Assembly: GCA_944470555.2 (NCBI GenBank)
Contig: OX104129.1
Span: 85,644,820 to 85,708,819 of the forward strand
DNA: 64,000 nt
Source: Heterobilharzia americana
Taxonomy: Eukaryota > Platyhelminthes > Trematoda > Strigeidida > Schistosomatidae
Reading direction: 5' to 3'
The notes below the pieces were generated by a model. That model saw nothing but the letters and a program-made list of their open reading frames with translations, had not been told where the DNA came from and did not search any database. Below are positions 25,172 to 34,544 of this stretch, in pieces (the stretch's first letter is position 1; every line of letters starts with the position of its first letter). The position numbers and the translations under genes were made by a program.

Positions 25172-25673
25172 TCAACCACCGAATAATCCAGTGAAAAGTT
25201 CCAGTAAGAATGCGCTCTCAGGTTCTACTGGTTTCACATCCGCCACAGCTGTTTCCGATGATCCACGTGACACTTTCTTCAAATTCCCTATATATGTGAA
25301 GGACACGGAAACCGAAGAGGTTGTCAGTTTTGCAAGTTGATAATGCAAATGATGAAATCAGAAAGTTGAAATATTTTCGACAGAAACACACGCACACGCA
25401 AACGCACACACACACACACACACACGAACGAGCTTACCTGACTTGTGATTATGGTTGTGTTTGTCACCTGCATTGGGTTTTGACAAGTTAGCGTGACTTC
25501 CTGAAAAAGTCAAATATCATTACTCTCCTTCCATGGAAACTGAAGTCTACCTTTCGCTGGTGCACCAGATGCTGCATTGGCCACGATGTAAATGCACACA
25601 CAGATTAAGAGAACCTACAGACCATTTTCCTTTCAATGCAAACGATTAACACACTCACCTTGGTTGCGAACAT
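25172..25673 (-). CDS. Small secreted MEG-like protein, copy 2
   Basis: Exons on the minus strand: 25,659-25,673, 25,551-25,614, 25,438-25,500 and 25,172-25,287. The splice sites and exon lengths are those of copy 1. The deduced 85-residue protein is identical to copy 1 (one silent change in the signal-peptide exon, GTA to GTG for valine). The polyadenylation signal is at 25,134-25,139. It is the inverted partner of copy 1, 14.2 kb away. Confidence 0.85.
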
Positions 25674-25803
25674 TGCTTCTAGTTGTGTGCAATTCAACTC
25701 TGGCATACTGGAATGCGTGCACCCTTCCTTATATATAGTTTGTTAACTGGAGTTGAGTTGCATGCTGTCTCTCTCGCTCTCGCTCTCTCTCACTCTCTCT
25801 CTG
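25674..25803 (-). promoter_or_regulatory. Promoter of gene copy 2
   Basis: TATATATAA on the minus strand at 25,729-25,737 and a CT/GA tract at 25,767-25,803. Confidence 0.75.
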
Positions 25804-26262
25804 GTTGTCAATATCGGTAAGCTGTCATCCACGAGATAGAGTGAATGTGACATGTTCCATTGATAAATGCTGACTACTTACTTGAGCAGTGATATGGACT
25901 GGTGTTTGCCATGTCAGATTTTGTGGATATCGATTAGTGAATTGACATGAAGATTTGTTGAAAATCTGAGTAAACATGTCCTTTAGTGTGCTCCACATCC
26001 ATTCTCTTATCATTTAGCCATTGAATAGATGTGATGAGAATGGAGATTGTTTGAGTGTTGTCACATAGTTTATTGATTGTCACCTGTTGGTCAGACTGTG
26101 ATGAGAATTTGAAGAGTGTTGAGGATTTTATTTTCTGGATGTTGTTGTGAACGTGATACTAGATGATCTGGTTCATTGATTGATTTGTTGTGCGGTGAGA
26201 TAAAATGTACATGACATGAATTTGCATATCTGGATGTTGGTAATCAGGAAACGGAATCCTAT

Positions 26263-27828
26263 TCAATGATTTTCATCGGCGATCTGTAATATTTTTGAGG
26301 AGTGTTACATTTGAGTGTATAGTTCTCATGCGAAATACATAGCCTTCGAAGATTGTTGATATAAGCTTGAAATTGAAACATAGTCTGTGTTGGTTATTCA
26401 CAGCTTGAATGTATATTTTGTTTGTGCATATCATGTTCAAATGTGACGGAGCAGTAGACTGAAATGTTACATATTCCCTTTGTTCACTAAGACGTTTTCC
26501 TCTGCAAATCTACATATCTGCCTCTCTAGTCAGTGATTGGTTCCGATGGGTGTAGGGGAAAGTGCCCACTCTGGGACACCTTAATGCCTGACTATTAATC
26601 TACTTGCAGTTTAGGAGCTAACTAAACAGGCCATCCAAAGCCTGCATTTTTAAAATGTATTCCTCAGCATTTTCGTGAATGGTTATTGAGGGAAGTATTT
26701 AAATCAAGTGACAGCTAAATTCTTGAACATTTGTTCAAGTATGATTGAACAAAAAGCCCCACAAGAGTTCTCGTTCAGAGTCATTTATAGTGTCAAAGGG
26801 AGCAGTTGAAACACAGTCCGCTTTCGAAAGTTGTGCATTGCAGAAACAATCGCAATTCACCAGTTCAAGCCTGATCTATATGCGAATACTCCTACAAGGT
26901 TGGCAAGGAGATATCAGGAAATGCAGTCAAAAAATTGTGATTAAATGCATACGACACGTGTCATAGGCACAGGTTTTACTCCAAGCAAAATAGTTATCAC
27001 CAAGTATAATGAATGTCTTTGGACAGACATTGTGTGTATCCAAGTATAATAGAAGCGAAATTGATAACGATGGTAATTTGGCACTTATTTAGCCTTTGTG
27101 TTGAAACTGTGTTTGAAGACGGAAGACTGTGGCGTGCGGTTACTAGTAAACTCTCACTTAGGTTTCTGCCATTGCTACACAACTGAAAATGTCGGAAGTA
27201 TGAGCTGAAACACGTAACACTTAGGCCTAAATAGTGTTGACAAAATAAATATTATTTTGATTATTCATACCTGCTCTCTGTTTCATCATCCGGCCGTGGC
27301 ATTTATATTGAGAACCACTTCTCCTTCTTAAGTATTTAGACGTTTCTCACAATCTCGTAGAGTACTTACTCGACTCATTCACAACAAACGTAACGCATAC
27401 AGACGCAGTCTAAACTGGCGAAGTCAAATACGTCGAATCACCTCACCAGATCCATACTTGTAGAAACGTTCTAAGCTACACAATTTCAAGGTATAACATT
27501 GAGATGGATAGTGAAGCAAAGGTATCTACACGCTTGAACCAATTCACAGGAATAACATGCAATATCCTCAAATTAGTCAACACTGAAGCTATAAAATTAC
27601 TGAGCCACCGTTTTGCATACGGAAACAGCTTGTTATGGCAGTAAACCATCTTTATTAATATAGAAGTAAAACTTGAACATTATGGTAGCTTGTAACTCCA
27701 TTTTAGTCCGTTTAAGAGAAATGTCACACTGTGAAACAATATTCACTTTATAACTTTTCATACACGTATGATATGAATATGAACAATAAATTTTATTAAA
27801 TTTTGAGGGGGTTGTGGAGATTTGGAAA
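26263..27828. other. No gene recognised
   Basis: The first part (to about 26,700) shows weak collinear similarity to 55,552-56,000, for example ATGTGACGGAGCAG against ATGTGATACAGCAG and a shared CAGGCCA(C/T)CCAAA. The rest shows nothing recognisable. Confidence 0.4.
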
Positions 27829-28095
27829 TATTTCAAGTTGTTATTCATCGAAGACTGACATCAGTTGGAGGAACAAAGGAAACCTGGGAGCACTGGACAG
27901 CTGTTTCGTCCTAGTATGGGACTCCTCAGGCCTGGTCGCGGAACCTGAAGGTCGCGGGTTCGATCCCTGCTGGTGGGGTCGTGGGTGCGCACTGCTGAGG
28001 AGTCCCATACTAGGACGAAACAGCTGTCCAGTGCTCCCAGGTTTCCTTTGTTCCTCCAACTGATGTCAGTCTTCGATGAATAACAACTTGAAATA
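27829..28095. repeat. Perfect 101-bp inverted repeat of hammerhead SINE
   Basis: Arms 27,829-27,929 and 27,995-28,095 are exact reverse complements, separated by 65 nt that carry a box B-like GGGTTCGATCCC. The right arm is the normal 3' part of the SINE, including the hammerhead core. The left arm is the same part inverted and stops exactly at the CTGAG of the core. A transcript would fold into a 101-bp hairpin. Confidence 0.95.
27983..28038 (+). ncRNA. Hammerhead ribozyme (Sm-alpha type)
   Basis: Stem I pairs GCACTG (27,989-27,994) with CAGTGC (28,029-28,034). The core CTGAGGA is at 27,995-28,001. Stem II pairs GTCC (28,002-28,005) with GGAC (28,013-28,016) around a 7-nt loop. GAAA is at 28,017-28,020. 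Stem III is ACAG/CTGT at 28,020-28,027 with no loop. Cleavage is predicted after C28,028 of the GTC triplet. The loopless stem III suggests that it works better as a dimer. Competition with the adjacent 101-bp hairpin may block folding. Confidence 0.8.
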
Positions 28096-28185
28096 AATTG
28101 TATCCGAAATGTTATCCAGTAAACGATATTGTTTCACTATGTGACATTTCTAATTAACAGATAAAAACGGAATTATAAATTATCA
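28096..28185 (+). mobile_element. Penelope-like 3' remnant
   Basis: TTGTATCCGAAATGTTATCC and the following bases match 7,186-7,270 in the left outer arm. Confidence 0.5.
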
Positions 28186-28599
28186 TTAGTTTTGAAAACA
28201 TGCGGACAGACACCAAATAGAAGTGAAATAGTTCAAGTTGTCACACTTTTTACAACACAGGAAAGATTCTGAAAGCAAGTCTAATACACTACTGATTTCG
28301 CCGTTATGGCCACCAATCTGCTCCTCTAAATTTGCTTCACTTCAGTAACTCATCCATCAGTATCATCATCATGTTTCATGTAGGTACCAGGAGCAAGCAG
28401 ATGTGTAGGTGACTTACTTGAAATGCACGTAGTAAATATGCTTCATTAGTCAGAAATAGTACGTCACACTGAATCGATGCGAGTTTTATTATCTCCCTTA
28501 TTTTTTCAACTCTTCACAGTATATTAGGTTAAAATCGGCTTAATTTCCGTATTTACACTAACCACATAGGAATTCATTTCAAACTGAACAATTCTACAC
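28186..28599. other. Nothing recognised
   Basis: AT-rich, with no credible frame or repeat signature. Confidence 0.4.
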
Positions 28600-28970
28600 T
28601 TATTACATTTATTATTTGTCCGTTGAGTTCCTATTGGAACATAAGGCTTCAGTACCACGTCTCCATTCCAATCTCTTCTCTCCAACTTTTTCAACCTGGC
28701 TCCATAACTCTCCAGAAGATCTCATTTCCTCCTCACACCATCTCCATGTCACCCTCGACTCCAACGCCCAACTCGTCGTTTCCCATCTGGGTTCCACTCC
28801 AGTGCCTGACCTGGCACGTGATGCCCCCAGTCGGCCTTCTCAGTGTATGCCCAATCTATCTCCACTTCCTTCTGTATATTTGTTGAGCGATAGATTGTTG
28901 GTTGGTTGGTTGCCAGAGTTCCTTATTGCTTATTCTTTCTGGCCATCTCATTGATCTTCAGTAACGAGTG
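28600..28970 (-). mobile_element. RTE-type LINE 3' fragment
   Basis: Matches 1,265-1,660 and 40,868-41,150 on the minus strand and ends in a TTA-rich tail at 28,600-28,615. It is 5'-truncated and non-coding. Confidence 0.75.
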
Positions 28971-28984
28971 TAGCCTTCGACGAT

Positions 28985-29752
28985 ATCACTTCCTAATATT
29001 GTAGAATAGTATTTATATATCAAAAACACATCAAAGACTATTAATAAAGAACTAGGTATTATTGCATCATTGGCTGGTACTGAAAGAAGAAATAAGAAAT
29101 GAAAAGTAGTTGCAAATAATGAGAAAGGTGAGGAGGTTGAAATAGTGAAAATTGTCAGTCGATATGAAATGAGAAGACTGAGTGTCCATTTGTCACACAT
29201 GAATAGGATGAAGAAAGAAACAAGGTTCATGAAGAGGATTGTGATGGCAAACTAAGTAATCACAGTGAACTGCAGAAATCTTGATAATATCAGGACCATG
29301 TTGAGATAAGAGACTGAACATACTTTTTCTTAACTCAGAAATCAGGCTTGAATCAGCGAATCGCCAGTTATTCCGCCATGTAAAACTATCGAAAGCGTAC
29401 AACTTAAGAACTATTCCTAGCTCTGCATCAATGGCATTGAAAGAGGACTTTGGTCGAGTCATAATTCTATCCACAAATTCACAAAACATTCAAAAACTGA
29501 ACAGTTAGTTGATTTGCATGCTACCCACAGGCATAAGGCAGAATAGAGCTCAGAGATAGGGAGCAATCCTGCGGAAATCGCTTCACTTGTGTAAACAACC
29601 CTTCTAAAACCAGTAGAAAATTATTCACAAATTCATGTGGCTATAAGCGATCAACAGTCATTAGAAGAACCGGGAAACTATTCTAAACATTTCTGACTAT
29701 GGAAGACAATGAATAAATCACATTCCGTTTCCTGATTACCAACATCCAGATA
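28985..29752 (+). repeat. Diverged duplicate of 9,601-10,335
   Basis: See 9,601-10,335. A minus-strand frame of 98 codons (29,193-29,489, containing LYAFDSFTWRNNWRFADS) is open here but is not kept in the older duplicate, so its status is uncertain. Confidence 0.55.
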
Positions 29753-29847
29753 TGCAAATTCATGTCATGTACATTTTATCTCACCGCACAACAAATCAAT
29801 CAATGAACCAGATCATCTAGTATCACGTTCACAACAACATCCAGAAA

Positions 29848-30096
29848 ATAAAATCCTCAACACTCTTCAAATTCTCATCACAGTCTGACCAACAGGTGAC
29901 AATCAATAAACTATGTGACAACACTCAAACAATCTCCATTCTCATCACATCTATTCAATGGCTAATGATAAGAGAATGGATGTGGAGCACACTAAAGGAC
30001 ATGTTTACTCAGATTTTCAACAAATCTTCATGTCAATTCACTAATCGATATCCACAAAATCTGACATGGCAAACACCAGTCCATATCACTGCTCAA
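29848..30096 (+). CDS. Exon-like frame upstream of copy 3 (partial, unassigned)
   Basis: An open frame of about 83 codons contains VTINKLCDNTQTISILITSI, then MWSTLKDMFTQIFN and RYPQNLTWQTPVHITAQ. It ends at a strong donor CAA|GTAAGT (30,097). It is open here and in the mirror copy (55,209-55,457), frameshifted at 10,461 and 25.9 kb, and truncated in the modules of copies 4 and 5. No upstream acceptor is conserved and no family is recognised. It may be one exon of another gene or a chance frame. Confidence 0.3.
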
Positions 30097-30174
30097 GTAA
30101 GTAGTCAGCATTTATCAATGGAACATGTCACATTCACTCTATCTGGTGGATGACAGCTTACCGATATTGACAAC

Positions 30175-30304
30175 CAGAGAGAGAGTGAGAGAGAGCGAGA
30201 GCGAGAGAGACAGCATGCAACTCAACTCCAGTTAACAAACTATATATAAGGAAGGGTGCACGCATTCCAGTATGCCAGAGTTGAATTGCACACAACTAGA
30301 AGCA
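30175..30304 (+). promoter_or_regulatory. Promoter of gene copy 3
   Basis: GA tract at 30,175-30,212 and TATATATAA at 30,241-30,249. It is intact despite the frameshift in the gene. Confidence 0.7.
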
Positions 30305-30805
30305 ATGTTCGCAACCAAGGTGAGTGTGTTAGTCGTTTGCATTGAAAGGAAAATGGTCTGTAGGTTCTCTTAATCTGTGTATGCATTACATCGTGGCCAA
30401 TGCAGCATCTGGTGCACCAGCGAAAGGTAGACTTCAGTTTCCATGGAAGGAGAGTAATGATATTTGACTTTTTCAGGAAGTCACGCTAACTTGTCAAAAC
30501 CCAATGCAGGTGACAAACACAACCATAATCACAAGTCAGGTAAGCTCGTTCGTGTGTGTGTGTGTGTGTGTGCGTTTGCGTGTGCGTGTGTTTCTGTCGA
30601 AAATATTTCAAGTTTCTGATTTCATCATCTGCATTATCAACTTGCAAAACTGACAACCTCTTCGGTTTCCGTGTCCTTCACATATATAGGGAATTTGAAG
30701 AAAGTGTCTCGTGGATCATCGGAAACAGCTGTGGCGGATGTGAAACCAGTAGAACCTGAGAGCGCATTCTTACTGGAACTTTTCACTGGATTATTCGGTG
30801 GTTGA
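30305..30805 (+). pseudogene. Small secreted MEG-like protein, copy 3 (frameshifted)
   Basis: Exons 30,305-30,319, 30,364-30,426, 30,477-30,539 and 30,690-30,805. Exon 2 is 63 nt instead of 64: one T is missing (GCATTACATCG where the other copies have GCATTTACATCG). The frame leaves the usual protein after VCI, within the signal peptide, stays open in a different frame through exon 3, and ends with TGA at the start of exon 4. All splice sites, the TATA box and AATAAA (30,838-30,843) are intact. Exon 4 carries TCT for Ser54 instead of TCA, shared only with copy 6. Either a true pseudogene or a single-base sequencing error. Confidence 0.75.
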
Positions 30806-30929
30806 AGTCTATGCATTTGTTTATCTATGGTAGTGATAATAAATCGAGTGTTTTCATGGTGATCTTGTTGGTTCTCAAATCTTCTTAGCCTGGTTATTTC
30901 ATTCACTCGTTCATTCAGTCATTCATTCA

Positions 30930-33430
30930 TTCTTCTCGTTTATCGTTATCCGATGGAAGATTGCTGAGATAATTAGAAATAATTCATGAATTGCAGAAAT
31001 TTATGGGGATATTCGAAGGCGCAGTTCGTTTGAACAATCTTTTCTCTTTATTTGTGCAATACATTCTCAAGAGTGTGATCACGGACCTACTCGTCAAGTC
31101 AATTTAATCTATATCTTCTTACCAATATTGGAAGCAAATCACACATATTGTGCTCATAAACTTTCTCATCTAATTTCACTTTCTAAATTTACACGCATTA
31201 TATCTGGTTATTGATGCAAACAATACTAGCACAGTTGCAACAGATAAAGTTTTGAATATAAAGGAAATGTTGGAAGCGGTACACAAATCTTCTAGAAGCT
31301 CACTAGTACACTTTCATTTCTTACGTGAAACAGTGATAGGATTACTAATCAGCTATATTAATGCGTGTTCAGCTACGCACATGGTGAGTATTCAAGTCTG
31401 AACAGCGTCATTAGAAAAGGAAATATTTTGAAAAGATTCTACTACAGTGACTCACTCAGAAACGCGGAAACAACAGCCATATATTCACTGAAGCTGAATT
31501 CATTTGCATTAAAGCATATATTCATACACTGGACCTAACTTAGTAAAGTACGCCTGTTCTCATCACTGAAATAGTGGTCAGCAAACTACTTCTCACTTTT
31601 ATGCTGCTTATTTGAAATCCGATATCATCAGAACTGCTTTATATATCCCACCATGTTACACCGTCATACTACATAAATTTCGGACATTATTCACATAAAC
31701 AGTGAACAGTTTGAAGAGAAACGTAGTGCAAGTACTTGTTACCGGATCTGCTCGTATCCCATAATCTGTTGGAGCTGTCAATACTGCCTCAGTCATCGTT
31801 GCATCCACCTGTTTGATGTTCTCAAATGAATGTGAATCACAACATGACAGGTGCTTATCTTCTTGCGAATACTAATCTCCGGATTCTTTCCTAGTAGTTC
31901 AATGTGACAAAATCAAATGGGATATGTGCTGAACACACTGACATTTGGAAATCAAAAGTGAGTAGTGGCCGGCAGTAGAATCTAGGAGGTCTGCTTCGTC
32001 CTCCTTAGGACACATCAACTCCAAGCACCTGGGACTTAGTGAGTGCTGGTGATACTCTCACTGAGAATTGAGGTGGGCATGTGCAACTGCAGATGCTGTA
32101 GTGTTACCCACGAGTCTAATGTGTTGTGATACCCACTCCGTGTCGGATGGGTATGGATTCCTATAAGATCTGGAGCCAGCCTGTTCACTGATTTGATACG
32201 AATAGTCAGAACGATGAATGATTCTTTCTATGGAGAAATTAATTGATGGTGATTGTTGAAATTAATGGTAAAAATGAGATGAAAATTCGAAATAGTTCAT
32301 ACTTTGCACGAATCTACATGGTACATTTCGAAGACACAATTAATCTGAAGAATCTGTGTGGTGTATTTTCTCAATACATTTTGAACGGTCTCATCACACA
32401 TGCACTTGCAAATTCCAATAAAAAAATTCCATTTCCTTACCAAGATTAGCATCAAATATGTCACTCTTGCTGTTTGTTCTCATCTTTCTCAATTTTTATT
32501 CCCTTATATCAGCGGTATATTTTGTTTGTGCTTTGAAGTTTGTTTAGCGGTTAGATTTGTTTTACGGGGTAGGGTTGCTAGCCCTATGCCCAACCTTCCC
32601 TCTTTACCCGGGCTTAGGACCGGCTAGTAACTAGTAAACTAGTTTACCAGTCGATGACCATGCACTGAGAAGGCCGACTGAGGACATCACGCGTCAGGCC
32701 CTCGAGTGGAATCCCCATGGGAAGCGACGAGTTGGACGTCCGAGGGTGACATGGAGGAGGTCGTGCGAGGAGGAAATGAGAGCTTCTGGGCTGTCATGGG
32801 ACCAGGTTCAAAAGATCTCAGAGAACAGAGGTCACTGGAGGCGTGCTACTGAAGCCCTATGTTCCACTAGGAACCCAAGGGAATAATAATATATCAGCGG
32901 TATGATAGAAATTGATTTGACAAGGAAGTGTGTGGCCAGAATGTTCGAAAAATGTATCACGCAAACGAATCACACAAATTGTTCGCATAAACTGCCTTTC
33001 CTAATTACACTATGTACACTTTAATGGGTTATCCACTGCAAATGGTACTACTCATAAGTAGCACAGTGAAAAAAGTGAAAGTTTGAGGTAGAAACGGAAT
33101 GTAGGAATCGATGCATAAACCTTCACAGATCTCACTGGGACATTTATTTATCTAACGCAAGGCAGTGACGACATTTCCAATTATTGCTAACGATGTGTGT
33201 TAAGCTATGCACAAGGTTAGTATTCATGTGTGAACAGCGTCATTAGAGAAGGAAGTGTATTGAAAAAATTCGACTACAGTGACAAACAGAAGGGTGGAAA
33301 CGACAGCCACATAATAATTGAAGTCAACCTTATGCTTATTCTACACGTATCTCAGCAAATTATACCTGTTTTCATCAACAGTTCATCACTTCTCTTGAAT
33401 TATCTTGCTTATTTGAAATCCGATATCATC
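30930..33430. other. Palindrome tract with repeated exon-like blocks
   Basis: Related blocks occur at about 30,980-31,110, 32,320-32,430 (within a 68-codon frame 32,243-32,449) and 33,230-33,290, and on the minus strand at 32,925-33,010. Translations resemble each other (LCGVFSQYILNGLITHALAN against CDVFAQYISNNLISHLLVKS at about 36,380-36,460). 31,370-31,680 is also a diverged duplicate of 33,215-33,500. 31,961-32,090 is a decayed minus-strand SINE. The units may be remnants of a duplicated gene. Confidence 0.4.
32506..32903 (+). mobile_element. Short RTE-derived insertion with 13-bp target duplication
   Basis: The element (32,519-32,890, 372 bp) is flanked by ATATCAGCGGTAT at 32,506-32,518 and 32,891-32,903. 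The mirror site near 52,790 has a single copy and no insertion. Its first part is RTE 5' untranslated sequence (GTTTAGCGGTTAGATTTG; compare 48,490-48,600). The second part is the RTE 3' tail ending GGAACCCAAGGGAATAATAAT. The whole coding region is missing, so it behaves like a SINE mobilised by an RTE. Confidence 0.9.
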
Positions 33431-33432
33431 AG

Positions 33433-33830
33433 AACTGCTTTATATATCCCATCATGCTACACTTTCATATTGCATTGAATTGACAAATGAGTCTGTGGCC
33501 AGATTATCTGAAACATATTGCATAAATTTCGGATATTGTTCACATGAACAGTGCCACCTGTGTACACCGTTCGAATTTATTTTGGAGACTGATTGTCCCG
33601 AGGACACATTTACTGAACTCCTAACCTACCCTGAATTATTCAGTGACCATATTCTTGTACATTATTTCTTGCAGTATTTCATGAATATTAATGCAAATCT
33701 CATGAATGCCACAGCCAGTGAATCATTTAAAAATATCGTTGAGCAACTGAAGGTCCTGAATACGATGGGTCATGCGATGAGTGAAACAGTTGTCAGAAGT
33801 TTGCAGGTTTTCGATGGTAGTCCGAGATGA
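33433..33830 (+). CDS. Cysteine-containing exon candidate, left arm
   Basis: A frame of 131 codons opens after a possible acceptor (ATATCATCAG). It has clustered cysteines (SETYCINFGYCSHEQCHLC), an acidic stretch ILETDCPEDTFTELL and a helical second half (YFLQYFMNINANLMNATASE, then SFKNIVEQLKVLNTMGHAM). Possible donors near its end are CAG|GTTTTC (about 33,806) and ATG|GTAGTC (about 33,819). With the latter, an acceptor at TATCTTCACAG (about 33,891) keeps the frame open for a short final exon. The protein is the same in the mirror copy. No family recognised and the first exon is not located. Confidence 0.5.
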
Positions 33831-33926
33831 ATACTGCCTGGAAACTACATACCTAGTTTCATCGTTCACGTTTAAAAAAGCTTATCTTCACAGTTGTGAG
33901 GAGTGACAACAAAATGCCTATGATAC

Positions 33927-34540
33927 ATGTGTTTATCTAAACCCCACTCTCACATTATTACAACGGCAATCCTACTCATAGTCGGTGGAAATATTTTGGC
34001 ATCTCAGTTTTCATATCGCTTAGATATATGTTCCAGTGGAGAGGAGAAGAGAATCCTGACAGAGGTAGCGAAGAGATTTCAATCAGGGGAAAAGCCAGAA
34101 GAAAGTGCTGAGTACACAATTCTGCAGAATATTAGGAAGGATTCTCGGTGAATTCTGTCGTCAGATTGTTTTGTTTCCATCTACTGCTATCATTGTGGTT
34201 TAAGCTGCTACAATCTGTGCTAATATTAACCATAGAAATGAAGTAACACGTTTAGGTTTCCGAAATGACATCATCATTGAAAAAGGAATCAGGGGGATAG
34301 AGATGTACGAGTGAGTTGGTTTGAACAAAAGACAATTACACACAACTGGAAATGTCATCATGCTTAGCAATGATAATATGCACGAAGGGCATCGTTGAAC
34401 TGGTTAACCACTCTTTTGAGTTCACCGTTAAAATTACCAGTGTGAGTGGAAATCACTGCATGATAAATTGGTTGAAAAGCAATCAGATCCCACCATGTGA
34501 CAGAGTGACAACACTACAGATTAAATCTCGTCGTCGTTAA
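33927..34540 (+). CDS. Predicted 131-residue secreted protein, left arm
   Basis: Proposed exons 33,927-34,147, 34,236-34,310 and 34,441-34,540 join in frame (221 + 75 + 100 = 396 nt). The start MCLSKPHSHIITTAILLIVG is followed by GNILASQ, a plausible signal peptide with a hydrophobic core at residues 11-25. The mature part has RILTEVAKRFQSGEKPEESA and, in exon B, NEVTRLGFRNDIIIEKG. The C-terminus VSGNHCMINWLK, PPCDRV and a basic SRRR end has two cysteines in addition to one near residue 37. Exon B is 75 nt and phase-symmetric, like a micro-exon. The exon C acceptor (AAATTACCAG) is the least certain; the same frame is also open upstream of it. No family recognised. Confidence 0.5.
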
Positions 34541-34544
34541 GCTT

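Larger units (their letters stand above)
24573..26262 (-). repeat. Secreted-gene module 2 (arm of inverted pair 1/2)
   Basis: Reverse complement of 10,336-12,032. It contains gene copy 2, its promoter, the frameshifted upstream frame (about 25,895-26,140) and the downstream 68-codon block at 24,700-24,906. Beyond 26,262 there is weak homology to 55,552-56,000, the flank of copy 6. Confidence 0.9.
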
